DNA from: Pseudomonas fluorescens
GTDB lineage: Bacteria; Pseudomonadota; Gammaproteobacteria; Pseudomonadales; Pseudomonadaceae
Direction of reading: 5' to 3'
NCBI RefSeq assembly: GCF_040448305.1
Contig: NZ_CP148752.1
Location: 5,743,501-5,807,500, forward strand
Length of the DNA stretch: 64,000 bases
Made by a program: the position numbers and the translations under genes. Below, piece by piece: positions 8,775 through 17,008 of this stretch. Every line of letters begins with the position of its first letter. The stretch's first letter is position 1. The notes under the pieces are model-generated. The model had not been told where the DNA came from. It did not search any database and was given only the letters and a program-made list of their open reading frames with translations.

Positions 8775-8853
8775 ATCGCGAGCAGGCTCGCTCCCACAGG
8801 GGATTTGTGTACACCACAGATCCAATGTGGGAGCGAGCCTGCTCGCGAAGGGG
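8775..8853. repeat. REP inverted pair 2
   Basis: CGCGAGCAGGCTCGCTCCCA at 8777-8796 and GTGGGAGCGAGCCTGCTCGC at 8827-8846 form facing arms. They lie between the chemoreceptor relic and the SRAP gene. Confidence 0.9.
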
Positions 8854-8870
8854 CCAGAACTGGCGCCGAA

Positions 8871-9494
8871 TTAACCCGGGGTCAAACACTCCGGCCCATT
8901 GAGCTTCGGATCATTCACCATGTTGGCCAGGACCCGCTCGCGCAATGCGGCAGGCTCACTGGCCAGCAATGCTTGCAAAACGTGCAATGGCGTTTCGGGA
9001 TCCAGCCACGCGGCCTGCCCCGCCTCATCAAGAATCAACGGCCGCCGCTGGCTTGCCGCCGGTTGGGTAATCACGGCGGTACTCAGCCACACCTGCTCCT
9101 GTACCGGATACGCCTCCCAGATCGCCGCAAAAAATAATGACGAGCCCTCCCCCGGTGTCAGCCAGTACGGGCGCTTGCGCGTCGTGCCGCGCCATTCGTA
9201 GAAACCATTGGCCGGCAACAGGCAACGGCGCTCGCGCAAGGCCTGGCGGAACATCGGTTGTTCGGCAACGGTTTCGGCGCGGGCGTGGGCCGGGGTGCGG
9301 GACAGATCGGTCAGCCAGGGTGGCGTCAGGCCCCAGCGGGCGCGGGCCAGTGTGCGCTGGCCGTCAGGTTCGGCCCGCAGCATCAACACCGAATCATTGG
9401 GGGAAATGTTCCACTGCGCCTGCTGGTCGGCAGGAAAACCGGGCAGCGCCGCGAAGGCGGGGTTCCAGCGAAACAGGGCATAACGTCCACACAT
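8871..9494 (-). CDS. SRAP (YedK/HMCES) family protein with altered active site
   Basis: A 207-residue SOS response-associated peptidase-like protein. Family hallmarks are MCGR at the very start (Cys2, which links to abasic sites in single-stranded DNA), NISPND near 29, ARAETVAE near 71, and GFYEW with Glu100. Two expected active-site residues differ: the Asn before ARxET is His70 (AHARAET), and the His of the IHDRRPL-type motif is Ser148 (AASQRRPLIL). E. coli YedK uses Cys2, Asn75, Glu105 and His160, by memory. The protein may bind abasic DNA but reverse the crosslink poorly, or be a divergent paralogue. ATG 9494 must be the start because Cys2 has to be N-terminal. Confidence 0.88.
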   Translation of the reverse strand: MCGRYALFRWNPAFAALPGFPADQQAQWNISPNDSVLMLRAEPDGQRTLARARWGLTPPWLTDLSRTPAHARAETVAEQPMFRQALRERRCLLPANGFYEWRGTTRKRPYWLTPGEGSSLFFAAIWEAYPVQEQVWLSTAVITQPAASQRRPLILDEAGQAAWLDPETPLHVLQALLASEPAALRERVLANMVNDPKLNGPECLTPG

Positions 9495-9529
9495 GGGGCA
9501 ACACGGCTCTTGATCAAACGAACGCCAGC

Positions 9530-9790
9530 CTAACAGACCAGCGTGCCGGGAAAGCTGTCCGGTTCATCGCCGGACAGCGGCAGCGCGGCATTGTACGCGG
9601 TGATCAGCTCGCGGGCGTATTCGGCCTGGTCGTTATCCACTGCCAAACCCAGCAAACCGAAAATCGGCAACTCACCGGTGGCTCCCACCAGATCGCGTCC
9701 CACCAGATGCGCCTCGATGCCCTCGCTGGCGAGCATGCCTTGCAGCAACTCGCCTTCCATCAGGTTTTCCGGATCGTAGATGCGCTGCAT
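9530..9790 (-). CDS. DUF2007 domain protein
   Basis: An 86-residue cytosolic protein. The pattern MQRIYDPENLMEGELLQGML, then ASEGIEAHLVG and later FGLLGLAVDNDQAEYARELI matches DUF2007, a small alpha/beta fold of signal-transducing type with no defined function. It starts ten bases after the cysteine-rich protein gene stop, so the two are co-transcribed. Confidence 0.88.
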   Translation of the reverse strand: MQRIYDPENLMEGELLQGMLASEGIEAHLVGRDLVGATGELPIFGLLGLAVDNDQAEYARELITAYNAALPLSGDEPDSFPGTLVC

Positions 9791-9799
9791 ACACGCTCC

Positions 9800-9982
9800 T
9801 CACTCGTTTTCGCTGAACACTTCGAGATGCCATTCCTCTTCATGAACCTGCAACACGAAGGTTATCGGCCGGCAGCACACCTGACAGTCTTCAATATAGG
9901 TCTGATCGCCACCGGACAAATCCAGCGTCGTCTCGACTTCCTCACCACAATACGGACATTCATATTGCGCAGTTTCCAGCAT
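9800..9982 (-). CDS. CPXCG-motif cysteine-rich protein
   Basis: A 60-residue protein with two cysteine pairs, ECPYCGEE near residue 9 and EDCQVCCRP near 33, probably binding one zinc. It belongs to the small CPXCG family found in proteobacteria, of unknown function. It is the first gene of a two-gene unit with the DUF2007 gene. Confidence 0.88.
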   Translation of the reverse strand: MLETAQYECPYCGEEVETTLDLSGGDQTYIEDCQVCCRPITFVLQVHEEEWHLEVFSENE

Positions 9983-10121
9983 CGCGGTCTCCCAGGTGAC
10001 TTGTGCGTATAATCGCCGGTCTATTTGCAGGGCTATTTTTGTCTGGCTACTTTTTCAGACCGTACCCCGCCGGTTTTCAATCAAAACCTTTACTTACCCT
10101 AGCCGTTTCTAACAAGAGAGC

Positions 10122-11288
10122 ATGATGGGCGAATTCGATGCCATCCGACCTTACGACGACAGTGAAGTCCCCGCAGTGCTGGCACGACTGCTCGGCGACA
10201 AGGCGTTTCTAGATATCCTCACCCACTTCCGCTTCCCGCGCTTCGCCGGCGCTTTAGGCTGGGCACTCAAACCTCTTATAGCCCATCGGTTGCGCCGTGA
10301 GTTTGCCGGCATTACCTCGGTGGCCACGTTACAGGACAAAGTCGAGCATTACGTCGACCATACCATCGAGCGCGCCACCGACGGTGTTACCTATACCGGG
10401 GTGGAGCAATTCAAGTCCGGCAGCGCCTACCTGTTCATCGCCAACCACCGCGACATCGTGATGGATCCGGCCTTCGTCAACTATGCCGTGTACCACGCCG
10501 GCCTGCCGACACCGCGCATCGCCATTGGTGACAACCTGCTGCAAAAGCCTTTCGTCAGCGACCTGATGCGCCTGAACAAGAGCTTCATCGTGCACCGCTC
10601 GATCAGCGGACGCCGGGAAAAAATGGCGGCTTATCAACTGTTGTCGGCGTACATCAACCATTCGATCCGCAACGATTGCGCCTCGATCTGGATCGCCCAG
10701 GCCGAAGGCCGCGCCAAGGACGGTGACGACCGTACCGAATCGGCGATCCTCAAGATGTTCCACATGAGCCGCAAGGACGAGCCGTTCGGCGAAGTCATAC
10801 AGTCGCTGAACCTGACCCCGGTGTCGATCAGCTACGAGTACGACCCGTGCGATCAGGCCAAGGCCCGCGAGCTTTACATCCGCGCCACCAGCGGCAGCTA
10901 CACCAAGGTGCCGGGCGAGGATGACGTGAGCATCGCCAAGGGCATCACCGGCTACAAGGGCCGGGTGCATGTGAACTTTGCCGCGCCGATCACCGAACTG
11001 TTCGACGACACCAAGCAATTGGCGGTCGAGATGGACAGGCAAATCCTCAGCGGATACCGCTTGTTCCCGGTGCACTACCTGGCTTATGCACAGTGGAAGG
11101 ACGCCGACCCGCAGTTGCAGGTGCCGAAAGCGGCCGAGGTGTTCCCGGCCGACGAGCTGGCCAAGGCCCAGGAAGAATGGCAACGCCGCCTGGATGCCTG
11201 CCCTGAAGAGCATCGTCCATTCCTGGTGCTGCAATATGCGACGCCGGTGCGCAATCAGTACCGCGTGAAGGCAGGGTTGCCGCTGTAA
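10122..11288 (+). CDS. PlsC-like acyltransferase
   Basis: A 388-residue protein with a glycerolphosphate acyltransferase-type core: FIANHRDIVMDPAF near residue 109, LNKSFIVHRS near 148 and AQAEGRAKDGDDR near 187 line up with acyltransferase motifs I to III. The usual HX4D motif reads H109-RDIVM-D115, one residue longer, and the EGTR motif reads EGRA. It probably transfers an acyl chain to a lipid or phospholipid precursor at the membrane, with substrate unknown. Two ATGs stand in tandem at 10122 and 10125 behind AAGAGAG; either could be used. The gene is alone and ends at a strong hairpin. Confidence 0.8.
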   Translation: MMGEFDAIRPYDDSEVPAVLARLLGDKAFLDILTHFRFPRFAGALGWALKPLIAHRLRREFAGITSVATLQDKVEHYVDHTIERATDGVTYTGVEQFKSGSAYLFIANHRDIVMDPAFVNYAVYHAGLPTPRIAIGDNLLQKPFVSDLMRLNKSFIVHRSISGRREKMAAYQLLSAYINHSIRNDCASIWIAQAEGRAKDGDDRTESAILKMFHMSRKDEPFGEVIQSLNLTPVSISYEYDPCDQAKARELYIRATSGSYTKVPGEDDVSIAKGITGYKGRVHVNFAAPITELFDDTKQLAVEMDRQILSGYRLFPVHYLAYAQWKDADPQLQVPKAAEVFPADELAKAQEEWQRRLDACPEEHRPFLVLQYATPVRNQYRVKAGLPL

Positions 11289-11307
11289 GCGGTTTCGGCC
11301 AGATGTG

Positions 11308-11336
11308 AAAACGGCGCCCTCGAGGCGCCGCTTTTG
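11308..11336 (+). terminator. Intrinsic terminator after the acyltransferase gene
   Basis: CGGCGCC (11312-11318), a CTCGA loop and GGCGCCG (11324-11330) are followed by CTTTTG. Confidence 0.75.
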
Positions 11337-11368
11337 TATCTGTTCACCACATAACCTGTGGCGAGACT

Positions 11369-11647
11369 TCAGACTTGCGTGCTGATCCACGACACCAGCA
11401 GCGCCATCCCCATGCAGGCAAAGCCGAAGATGTAGAAAAACCGGTTCATGCGCAAGGTCGCCCAGTCCAGTGTGGGCTCTGCGTTGGGGCTGCTCTGGCG
11501 CTGCGCCTGCAAACTGGCCATCGCGCGCAGTTCACGACGACGGGTGGCGTGCAGCAACCAGCCGCCCGGGAAGGCAAAGAGCAAGGCCAGCAGATTGATC
11601 AATTTGGCGGGATGGGCGGTAAACAGCGTCATCAAGTGCAGCGACAT
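11369..11647 (-). CDS. Small membrane protein of unknown function
   Basis: A 92-residue protein with two hydrophobic segments, KLINLLALLFAFPGGWLLHA near residue 15 and FFYIFGFACMGMALLVSWI near 70, joined by a polar Arg/Gln-rich stretch. I do not recognise a named family; it looks like a conserved Pseudomonas inner-membrane protein. ATG 11647 is preferred over the GTG one codon earlier because GAGG then sits six bases upstream. Confidence 0.7.
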   Translation of the reverse strand: MSLHLMTLFTAHPAKLINLLALLFAFPGGWLLHATRRRELRAMASLQAQRQSSPNAEPTLDWATLRMNRFFYIFGFACMGMALLVSWISTQV

Positions 11648-11837
11648 CACAAACCTCAGGTAAATCAGGTGGCAGGTGCCGGGCCGGCGACCGCGGCGCG
11701 GATTCTACCGAAAGCCTGCGCGCCTGCCCTCTGTTTCCGACAAATAACGAAGCTTTTGATCAAAGGCTGTCCTGAGTCACGGCTTCGTCATCTGTATCGG
11801 CGACCATACGCGCCTCGAAACCGACAGGGACCACGTC

Positions 11838-12044
11838 ATGCTCCACGCCGAAAACCAGGATCGTCTTTACCTCATCACCCCCAGCGAAGAACAACAAGCC
11901 CTCGTCGGCAGTCTCGCCTTCAATGTTCAGGACCGCCATTGGCTGGTGTATTGCGCACTCGGTGGCCACCAGCATGCGGATTTACCGGAGACGGATTTGC
12001 TGACGGGCGTGAGCGTGCTGGATTTTTACTCGCAAGCCGCCTGA
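11838..12044 (+). CDS. Small hypothetical protein (68 aa)
   Basis: MLHAENQDRLYLITPSEEQQ begins a compact, acidic, soluble protein ending in LTGVSVLDFYSQAA. AGGGA precedes ATG 11838 at suitable distance. No family is recognised. Codon use is like its neighbours, and the REP pair directly after the stop suggests a real gene end. Confidence 0.6.
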   Translation: MLHAENQDRLYLITPSEEQQALVGSLAFNVQDRHWLVYCALGGHQHADLPETDLLTGVSVLDFYSQAA

Positions 12045-12058
12045 CACCCCAGATCTCC

Positions 12059-12161
12059 TGTGGGAGCGAGCCTGCTCGCGATGGACTTGAAGACGCCGCG
12101 GGGTATCAGATTCCCCGCGTAATCGTTAACGACCATCGCGAGCAGGCTCGCTCCTACAGGG
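12059..12161. repeat. REP inverted pair 3
   Basis: GTGGGAGCGAGCCTGCTCGC at 12060-12079 and the inverse CGCGAGCAGGCTCGCTCCTA at 12137-12156 lie between convergent genes. The right arm has CTCCTAC instead of CTCCCAC. Confidence 0.9.
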
Positions 12162-12168
12162 GCTCGCA

Positions 12169-12753
12169 TTACTCGCCGAGAACCTGACCCACGGTCGGGT
12201 CCTTGAACAGGCGGGTCAACGCATCACTGAGCACATCGCTGACCAGCTTGGTGTTGGTTTCCTGGTTCGGCGCCATACCGAAGCGCTGATCCAGGGACGC
12301 ACCATAACGGCCGCTGTAGCGACGGTTGGCGTTCTGTACATCGGAGCGGAACGTCGCGCCGATGGTCGCTTCGGTCACGTACATGCCTTCTTTAGGCGAC
12401 TGATACTTCAGCTCGGCCAGGGTCACGGTGATTTGCGGTGCGTTCGCCGCATTGGCGGTCGGGGTGAAGCCCAACAGGCGCACGGCAGCTTCGGCCTGGG
12501 CCTGCAGCTTCGGCAGGATCTGCGCGCCTTGTACGGTAATCGCGCTGGTCTCCGGGTACAGGCCACCACGGGTGCCGAGGGTTGGCGACGGACGTCCGTC
12601 CACCACACGCACCACAACAGGCTGACCATGGCCGACGGGCGCCAGTTGAGCCGTCAGCTTGGGTTCCGGACTCAGTTGTTGCGGGCTGTGGGCGCAGCCA
12701 ACCAGGGTCAAACTGGTCACAGTGATCAAACCGAACAACAGGCGTTGCAACAT
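12169..12753 (-). CDS. YajG family lipoprotein
   Basis: A 194-residue lipoprotein. LTLVGCAHS gives the lipobox cysteine near residue 20. The mature part has VRVVDGRPSPTLGTRGGLYP and TNTKLVSDVLSDALTRLFKD, as in YajG, an outer-membrane lipoprotein of undefined role. ATG 12753 follows GGAGA; the longer frame upstream would bury the signal. The gene is alone, convergent with the small gene at 11838. Confidence 0.85.
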   Translation of the reverse strand: MLQRLLFGLITVTSLTLVGCAHSPQQLSPEPKLTAQLAPVGHGQPVVVRVVDGRPSPTLGTRGGLYPETSAITVQGAQILPKLQAQAEAAVRLLGFTPTANAANAPQITVTLAELKYQSPKEGMYVTEATIGATFRSDVQNANRRYSGRYGASLDQRFGMAPNQETNTKLVSDVLSDALTRLFKDPTVGQVLGE

Positions 12754-12957
12754 GCTCTTCTCTCCAGAATCAGGCACAAACAGGCCGGCAGTATAGCGGT
12801 GCGCCACTGCGGGTAACCAGCACCTCACAGTGTTTGATGAAATCTCTGACAACCCCCTGGCAACGCGGTTCCTGTCACACAGATGTCACCCTCCATACAC
12901 TTGCACGTAATGGCCTACAGGCAACCTTCTCAGTAGTCACCCACACGGTACTTCACC

Positions 12958-13197
12958 ATGCGCCATCTGATCTCTCTGTTCGCGCCACGCCCACTGCATC
13001 GCTGCTTCGCTCTGCTCGACCGCAACGGCCATTGCCAGGCCTTCAAGCAGTGCAGTCTCCAGCCCATGGGCGATGGCTGGGTTGAAATCGAAGAGATCCG
13101 CCTGAACTGGCTGAATCAACCGCTGCCTGCCGGCGCCCGGGTCGTTTCGCAGCAGCACCGGCCACGCTCGCGTGCACAGCAACTGATGACGACCTGA
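12958..13197 (+). CDS. Small hypothetical protein (79 aa)
   Basis: MRHLISLFAPRPLHRCFALL opens a basic protein with a middle part GDGWVEIEEIRLNWLNQPLP. No known domain was recognised. The composition is credible for a real protein and the place upstream of mqo is free of other genes. The ribosome site is weak, so the call is moderate. Confidence 0.6.
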   Translation: MRHLISLFAPRPLHRCFALLDRNGHCQAFKQCSLQPMGDGWVEIEEIRLNWLNQPLPAGARVVSQQHRPRSRAQQLMTT

Positions 13198-13935
13198 CCA
13201 AACACCTAATAAAAGTCATTAAACACGACCATTTCCCTGCGTTTCTTAGATACAATCTCCCCCCGATTATAAGGACGTCTCCTGATCGGGCCTCGCAGCA
13301 TCGTCAATGCGCTTGTATTGACACCCCGCACCGCCCACAGAGAGCCGCCCACACAGATCGAGTGAAGCTGGCGCGCTTGCTGTTTTGTTGAGCAAAACCT
13401 CCACTTTTCGCGAATCTGCAGAGCTGTCATTACGCTCGGTCACTGAGCTGTCTGCCCGTTTTGCCTGCCTTGTTTCCCATGGCGGCAATTTCATCCGGGC
13501 ACGGTGCCAGGCTGGGACAGCCCTTTTTGAGGTTCACGTCTTCAAAAGAGCGTGAAAAAAACGGGTTTTCACAACTTCACAAGAGTGTGGCGAGCAAATG
13601 AATAGTTTTGCGTCTGAATATGCACCATTAGCGTCTACAACAGCCCAACGACACAGGACCGAGTATTCCTCGAACACCGGAGCCTGAAGCCTGTCCGCTA
13701 CGGATTTGGTTGCACAAACGGATGTATCGACCATAAGTCGAATTGCCTCCCGCGCGCTGAAATGAGTTCATATGGCTCATAGGCCCGGCAGGTAGCGTCC
13801 GTCGAAGTTGCGATAAATTGCGAAGATTCGGACATGGCGATCCTGCCATGGGTACCTGGGGCAACACTGACACGCCCCGTCACTCCTGGCAGCCATGCCG
13901 ACAATTTGGTGCTGCAGATTTTGGAGACGCGTTAA
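13198..13935. other. Long gene-free leader upstream of mqo
   Basis: About 740 bases without a convincing gene. The stretch has lower GC near its left end, a possible -10 TACAAT near 13250, and an A-rich run near 13555. Short frames on both strands have poor ribosome sites and no family resemblance. It could hold the mqo promoter with a long untranslated leader, or a small RNA, but nothing specific was identified. Confidence 0.5.
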
Positions 13936-15444
13936 ATGGCGCATAACGAAGCAGTCGACGTAGTACTGGTTGGGGCCGGCATCATGAGTGCCACCCTTGC
14001 AGTACTGCTCAAAGAGCTCGACCCCGCGATCAAGCTGGAAGTCGTCGAGCTGATGGATTCCGGTGCCGCGGAGAGTTCCAACCCGTGGAACAACGCCGGT
14101 ACCGGTCACGCCGGGCTGTGTGAGCTCAACTACACGCCGCAGGCCGCCGATGGCGCCGTCGACATCAAGAAAGCCGTGCACATCAACACCCAGTTCGAGG
14201 TGTCGAAGCAGTTCTGGTCGTACCTGACCAAGAAAGGCACGTTCGGCTCGTGCAAATCGTTTATCAGCCCGGTGCCACACCTGAGCTTCGTGCAAGGTGA
14301 CAGTGGTGTTTCCTTCCTCAAGGAGCGCTTCAAGGTACTGAGCAAGCACCACGCCTTTTCGGACATGGAATACACCGAAGACAAGGCCAAAATGGCCGAG
14401 TGGATGCCGCTGATGATGCCTGGCCGCGATCCTGGCGAAACCCTCGCCGCGACCCGCGTGATCAATGGCACCGACGTCAACTTCGGTGCCCTGACCAACC
14501 AGTTGCTCAAGCACCTGACCAGCGCACCCGATGCCCAGGTCAAGTACTGCAAGCGCGTGACCGGCCTCAAGCGCAGCAACGGCGGCTGGACCGTCAGCAT
14601 CAAGGACGTCAACAGCGGCAACACCCGTGAAGTCGACGCCAAGTTCGTCTTCCTCGGCGCTGGCGGCGCGGCACTGCCGCTGCTGCAGGCTTCGGGCATC
14701 GAAGAGAGCAAAGGCTTCGGCGGCTTCCCGATCAGCGGCCAATGGCTGCGTTGCGACAACCCGGAAGTGGTCAAGCACCACCAGGCCAAGGTCTACAGCC
14801 AGGCTGCCGTAGGTTCGCCGCCAATGTCCGTGCCGCACCTGGACACCCGCGTGGTCGAAGGCAAGAAGTCCCTGCTGTTCGGACCTTATGCCGGCTTCAC
14901 CACCAAGTTCCTCAAGCACGGCTCCTTCATGGACCTGCCGATGTCGGTTCGCGCCGGCAACATCGGGCCGATGCTGTCCGTGGCAAAAAACAACATGGAC
15001 CTGACCAAGTACCTGGTCAGCGAAGTGATGCAGTCGATGGAGCAGCGCCTGGAGTCCCTGCGTCGCTTCTACCCTGAGGCGAAAGCTGAAGACTGGCGCC
15101 TGGAAGTGGCCGGCCAACGGGTACAGATCATCAAGAAAGACCCGAAGAAAGGCGGCGTCCTGCAATTCGGTACCGAACTTGTCGCGGCCAAGGATGGTTC
15201 CCTGGCGGCACTGCTCGGCGCTTCGCCAGGTGCCTCGGTGACCGTTTCGATCATGCTTGAGCTGATCGAAAAATGCTTCCCGAGCAAAACCAAGGGCGAA
15301 TGGGCCACCAAACTGGCGGAAATTTTCCCGGCCCGGGAAAAGGTCCTGGAAACCGACGCTGCGCTGTATCGCAAGATCAACACGCAGAACAACGTTGCCC
15401 TGGAACTGGTTGAAGCCAGCAGCGAGACCGAAAGCTACGCTTGA
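13936..15444 (+). CDS. mqo: Malate:quinone oxidoreductase
   Basis: A 502-residue membrane-associated FAD enzyme that oxidises malate to oxaloacetate and passes electrons to quinone, serving the TCA cycle. The FAD-binding VVLVGAGIMSATLAVLL is at residue 9, followed by ESSNPWNNAGTGHAGLCELN near 52 and GFGGFPISGQWLRC near 258, all typical of Mqo. Its length matches the family. The PA4642-type gene beside it points to orthology with mqoB (PA4640). GGAG stands before ATG 13936. A strong terminator follows. Confidence 0.95.
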   Translation: MAHNEAVDVVLVGAGIMSATLAVLLKELDPAIKLEVVELMDSGAAESSNPWNNAGTGHAGLCELNYTPQAADGAVDIKKAVHINTQFEVSKQFWSYLTKKGTFGSCKSFISPVPHLSFVQGDSGVSFLKERFKVLSKHHAFSDMEYTEDKAKMAEWMPLMMPGRDPGETLAATRVINGTDVNFGALTNQLLKHLTSAPDAQVKYCKRVTGLKRSNGGWTVSIKDVNSGNTREVDAKFVFLGAGGAALPLLQASGIEESKGFGGFPISGQWLRCDNPEVVKHHQAKVYSQAAVGSPPMSVPHLDTRVVEGKKSLLFGPYAGFTTKFLKHGSFMDLPMSVRAGNIGPMLSVAKNNMDLTKYLVSEVMQSMEQRLESLRRFYPEAKAEDWRLEVAGQRVQIIKKDPKKGGVLQFGTELVAAKDGSLAALLGASPGASVTVSIMLELIEKCFPSKTKGEWATKLAEIFPAREKVLETDAALYRKINTQNNVALELVEASSETESYA

Positions 15445-15455
15445 TTCGGCCTTAT

Positions 15456-15495
15456 AAAAAACGCCCCGTTCTCACTGAGAGCGGGGCGTTTTTTT
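15456..15495. terminator. Bidirectional terminator between mqo and the PA4642-type gene
   Basis: AAAAAACGCCCCG and CGGGGCGTTTTTTT flank a TTCTCACTGAGAG loop. A-run and T-run on both sides let it serve both convergent genes. Confidence 0.92.
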
Positions 15496-15510
15496 ATGGC
15501 TGAAATTTAC

Positions 15511-15798
15511 TCAGCCGCGAGCTTTTTCGATCAGCTCGATGTAATCCGGCGCGTTGCGCTGATCTTTGATCAGGGCAATGAAGTCATTGCCGTGCTCATC
15601 CTTGCCATTCACGTCGTAACCCGCTTCGACGAAGAACGTAAGGAAACGTGCGAAATCGTCGATGCGCAGGCCACGGTAGGCCTTGATCAGTTTGTGCAGG
15701 GACGGAGAAGTCGCGTCGACCGGTTCGAAATCGAGGAACAACTTGATCTGCTCATCGCCGATCTCGTCACCAATCACTTGTTTTTTATCTTTACGCAT
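15511..15798 (-). CDS. PA4642 family protein
   Basis: A 95-residue soluble protein, beginning MRKDKKQVIGDEIGDEQIKL. It has LHKLIKAYRGLRIDDFARFL and DVNGKDEHGNDFIALI, as in the PA4642 family of Pseudomonas. Function is unknown; the neighbourhood with mqo is conserved. ATG 15798 is the only sensible start. Confidence 0.85.
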   Translation of the reverse strand: MRKDKKQVIGDEIGDEQIKLFLDFEPVDATSPSLHKLIKAYRGLRIDDFARFLTFFVEAGYDVNGKDEHGNDFIALIKDQRNAPDYIELIEKARG

Positions 15799-15861
15799 TG
15801 CCGACTCCAGCTCGCAGACATTTCACGGGGCGGGCAGTTTACCCCTGCGCGGGCTCAAGGC

Positions 15862-16347
15862 TCAACGCGGACGAGTACTGCCGGTGTGCAGATCGGCCCA
15901 GACATGACCATTGGCGTAACTGAGAAACTGGCAATACACCGTGTCGTTGCGCAACAAGTCGATCACCACCCGGTATTGCGTCAGCGGGTAATAGAGGGTC
16001 AGGGTTTTGCTCGGCTCGTCGTAAACCGGCTTCTTCAGGCTTTTGCTTTCACCATCGAAGTTGACCAGCACCTGACTGATGGTGGCGCCCTTGTTCAGTG
16101 ATTTGCCCTTGAGCCGAATCATCAACGGCGAAGTGACCGGAATCGGCTGTTGATTGGATTGACGCTGGGCACCGACCACCACCGAATAATCGGTGACTTG
16201 CATCAGTTGCTGCTGTTCGGGGTCGGCATCGCGCAGAGTGAGATCGTCCGGCGGCAGGAATTGACTGTGCATGGGTGCCGGCGCGGCGGCCAGGGGCAGG
16301 CTGAGGGTCAGCAACAGGACGGCGCAGCTGCGGATAAAAGGGCTCAT
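15862..16347 (-). CDS. Exported protein, PA4643-like
   Basis: A 161-residue protein with a clear signal peptide: SPFIRSCAVLLLTLSLPLAA and a cut after the Ala/Pro region near residue 24. The mature part is beta-rich (KTLTLYYPLTQYRVVIDLLR), probably periplasmic. No function is known. ATG 16347 has GGAG six bases upstream; an earlier in-frame start would put charges before the signal. Confidence 0.75.
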   Translation of the reverse strand: MSPFIRSCAVLLLTLSLPLAAAPAPMHSQFLPPDDLTLRDADPEQQQLMQVTDYSVVVGAQRQSNQQPIPVTSPLMIRLKGKSLNKGATISQVLVNFDGESKSLKKPVYDEPSKTLTLYYPLTQYRVVIDLLRNDTVYCQFLSYANGHVWADLHTGSTRPR

Positions 16348-16417
16348 GACAGGCTCCGGAATCGGGGCCGAGCACTCTAGCATGGGCGCGCGGAGGTGGG
16401 TCTGTGAACACGAAACC

Positions 16418-16524
16418 CTGTGGGAGCGGCGGTGCGACGATTCGACTTGCTCGCGAAGAGGGAGTGTCAGTCAACATCACTGTAACTGATACACCGCTTT
16501 CGCGAGCAAGCCCGCTCCCACAGG
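16418..16524. repeat. REP inverted pair 4 with an interrupted left arm
   Basis: The left arm reads GTGGGAGCGG, then CGGTGCGACGATTCGA, then CTTGCTCGCGA (16420-16456), so about 16 bases split the usual REP core. The right arm CGCGAGCAAGCCCGCTCCCA at 16501-16520 is normal. Confidence 0.85.
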
Positions 16525-16531
16525 TTGAAAA

Positions 16532-17005
16532 TCAGTCGAACTGCGCGCGCATCCACGCCTGATACTCGGCAACACCGGGCTCGCCTTCGCGCGGCGCCCA
16601 ATGCGCCAGCTCACCCTCACCGACCGGGCGGTAAGGACCGGCCTTGCATTCGAACATCAGGCTGTCGGCCTCCAACACCACCAATCCGTGGAACACACCG
16701 GTCGGCAGGTCCACGCCAACACAGTCGCCACCGGTCTGAAGCACAGTCTTGCTCAGCACCGCACCGGCCTCATCAAAGATCAACACGCCCAGCCGCCCCT
16801 TGAGGACCAACAGGGTTTCGGCCTTGTTGTCACCCAAATGCCGGTGAGGCGGGATATACGTGGACGGCTGCAACCCCACCGCCATGCGATGGCAAGCGTC
16901 TTTCATCTGATGGAAGTTGTGATGCTGGCGCCCACGAGGATTGACCGCGGCTTTCCCGGCCAGCTCGGCGAACAAGGTCTGATCCAGAAAGCGAGGCGTA
17001 TCCAT
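16532..17005 (-). CDS. WbuC family cupin-fold protein
   Basis: A 157-residue cupin. The metal-binding PPHRHLGDNKAETLLVLKG near residue 51 gives the H-x-H...E pattern, followed by GVFHGLVVLE with the late histidine. WbuC proteins are usually found near O-antigen genes with unknown reaction; here the gene lies directly before hpt, four bases after its stop codon side, so it is likely co-transcribed with hpt. Confidence 0.85.
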   Translation of the reverse strand: MDTPRFLDQTLFAELAGKAAVNPRGRQHHNFHQMKDACHRMAVGLQPSTYIPPHRHLGDNKAETLLVLKGRLGVLIFDEAGAVLSKTVLQTGGDCVGVDLPTGVFHGLVVLEADSLMFECKAGPYRPVGEGELAHWAPREGEPGVAEYQAWMRAQFD

Positions 17006-17008
17006 GTC

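Noticed and set aside
13777..15165. 462-codon leftward frame over mqo
   Set aside because: mqo is unmistakable on the other strand, and the leftward frame has no known domain.
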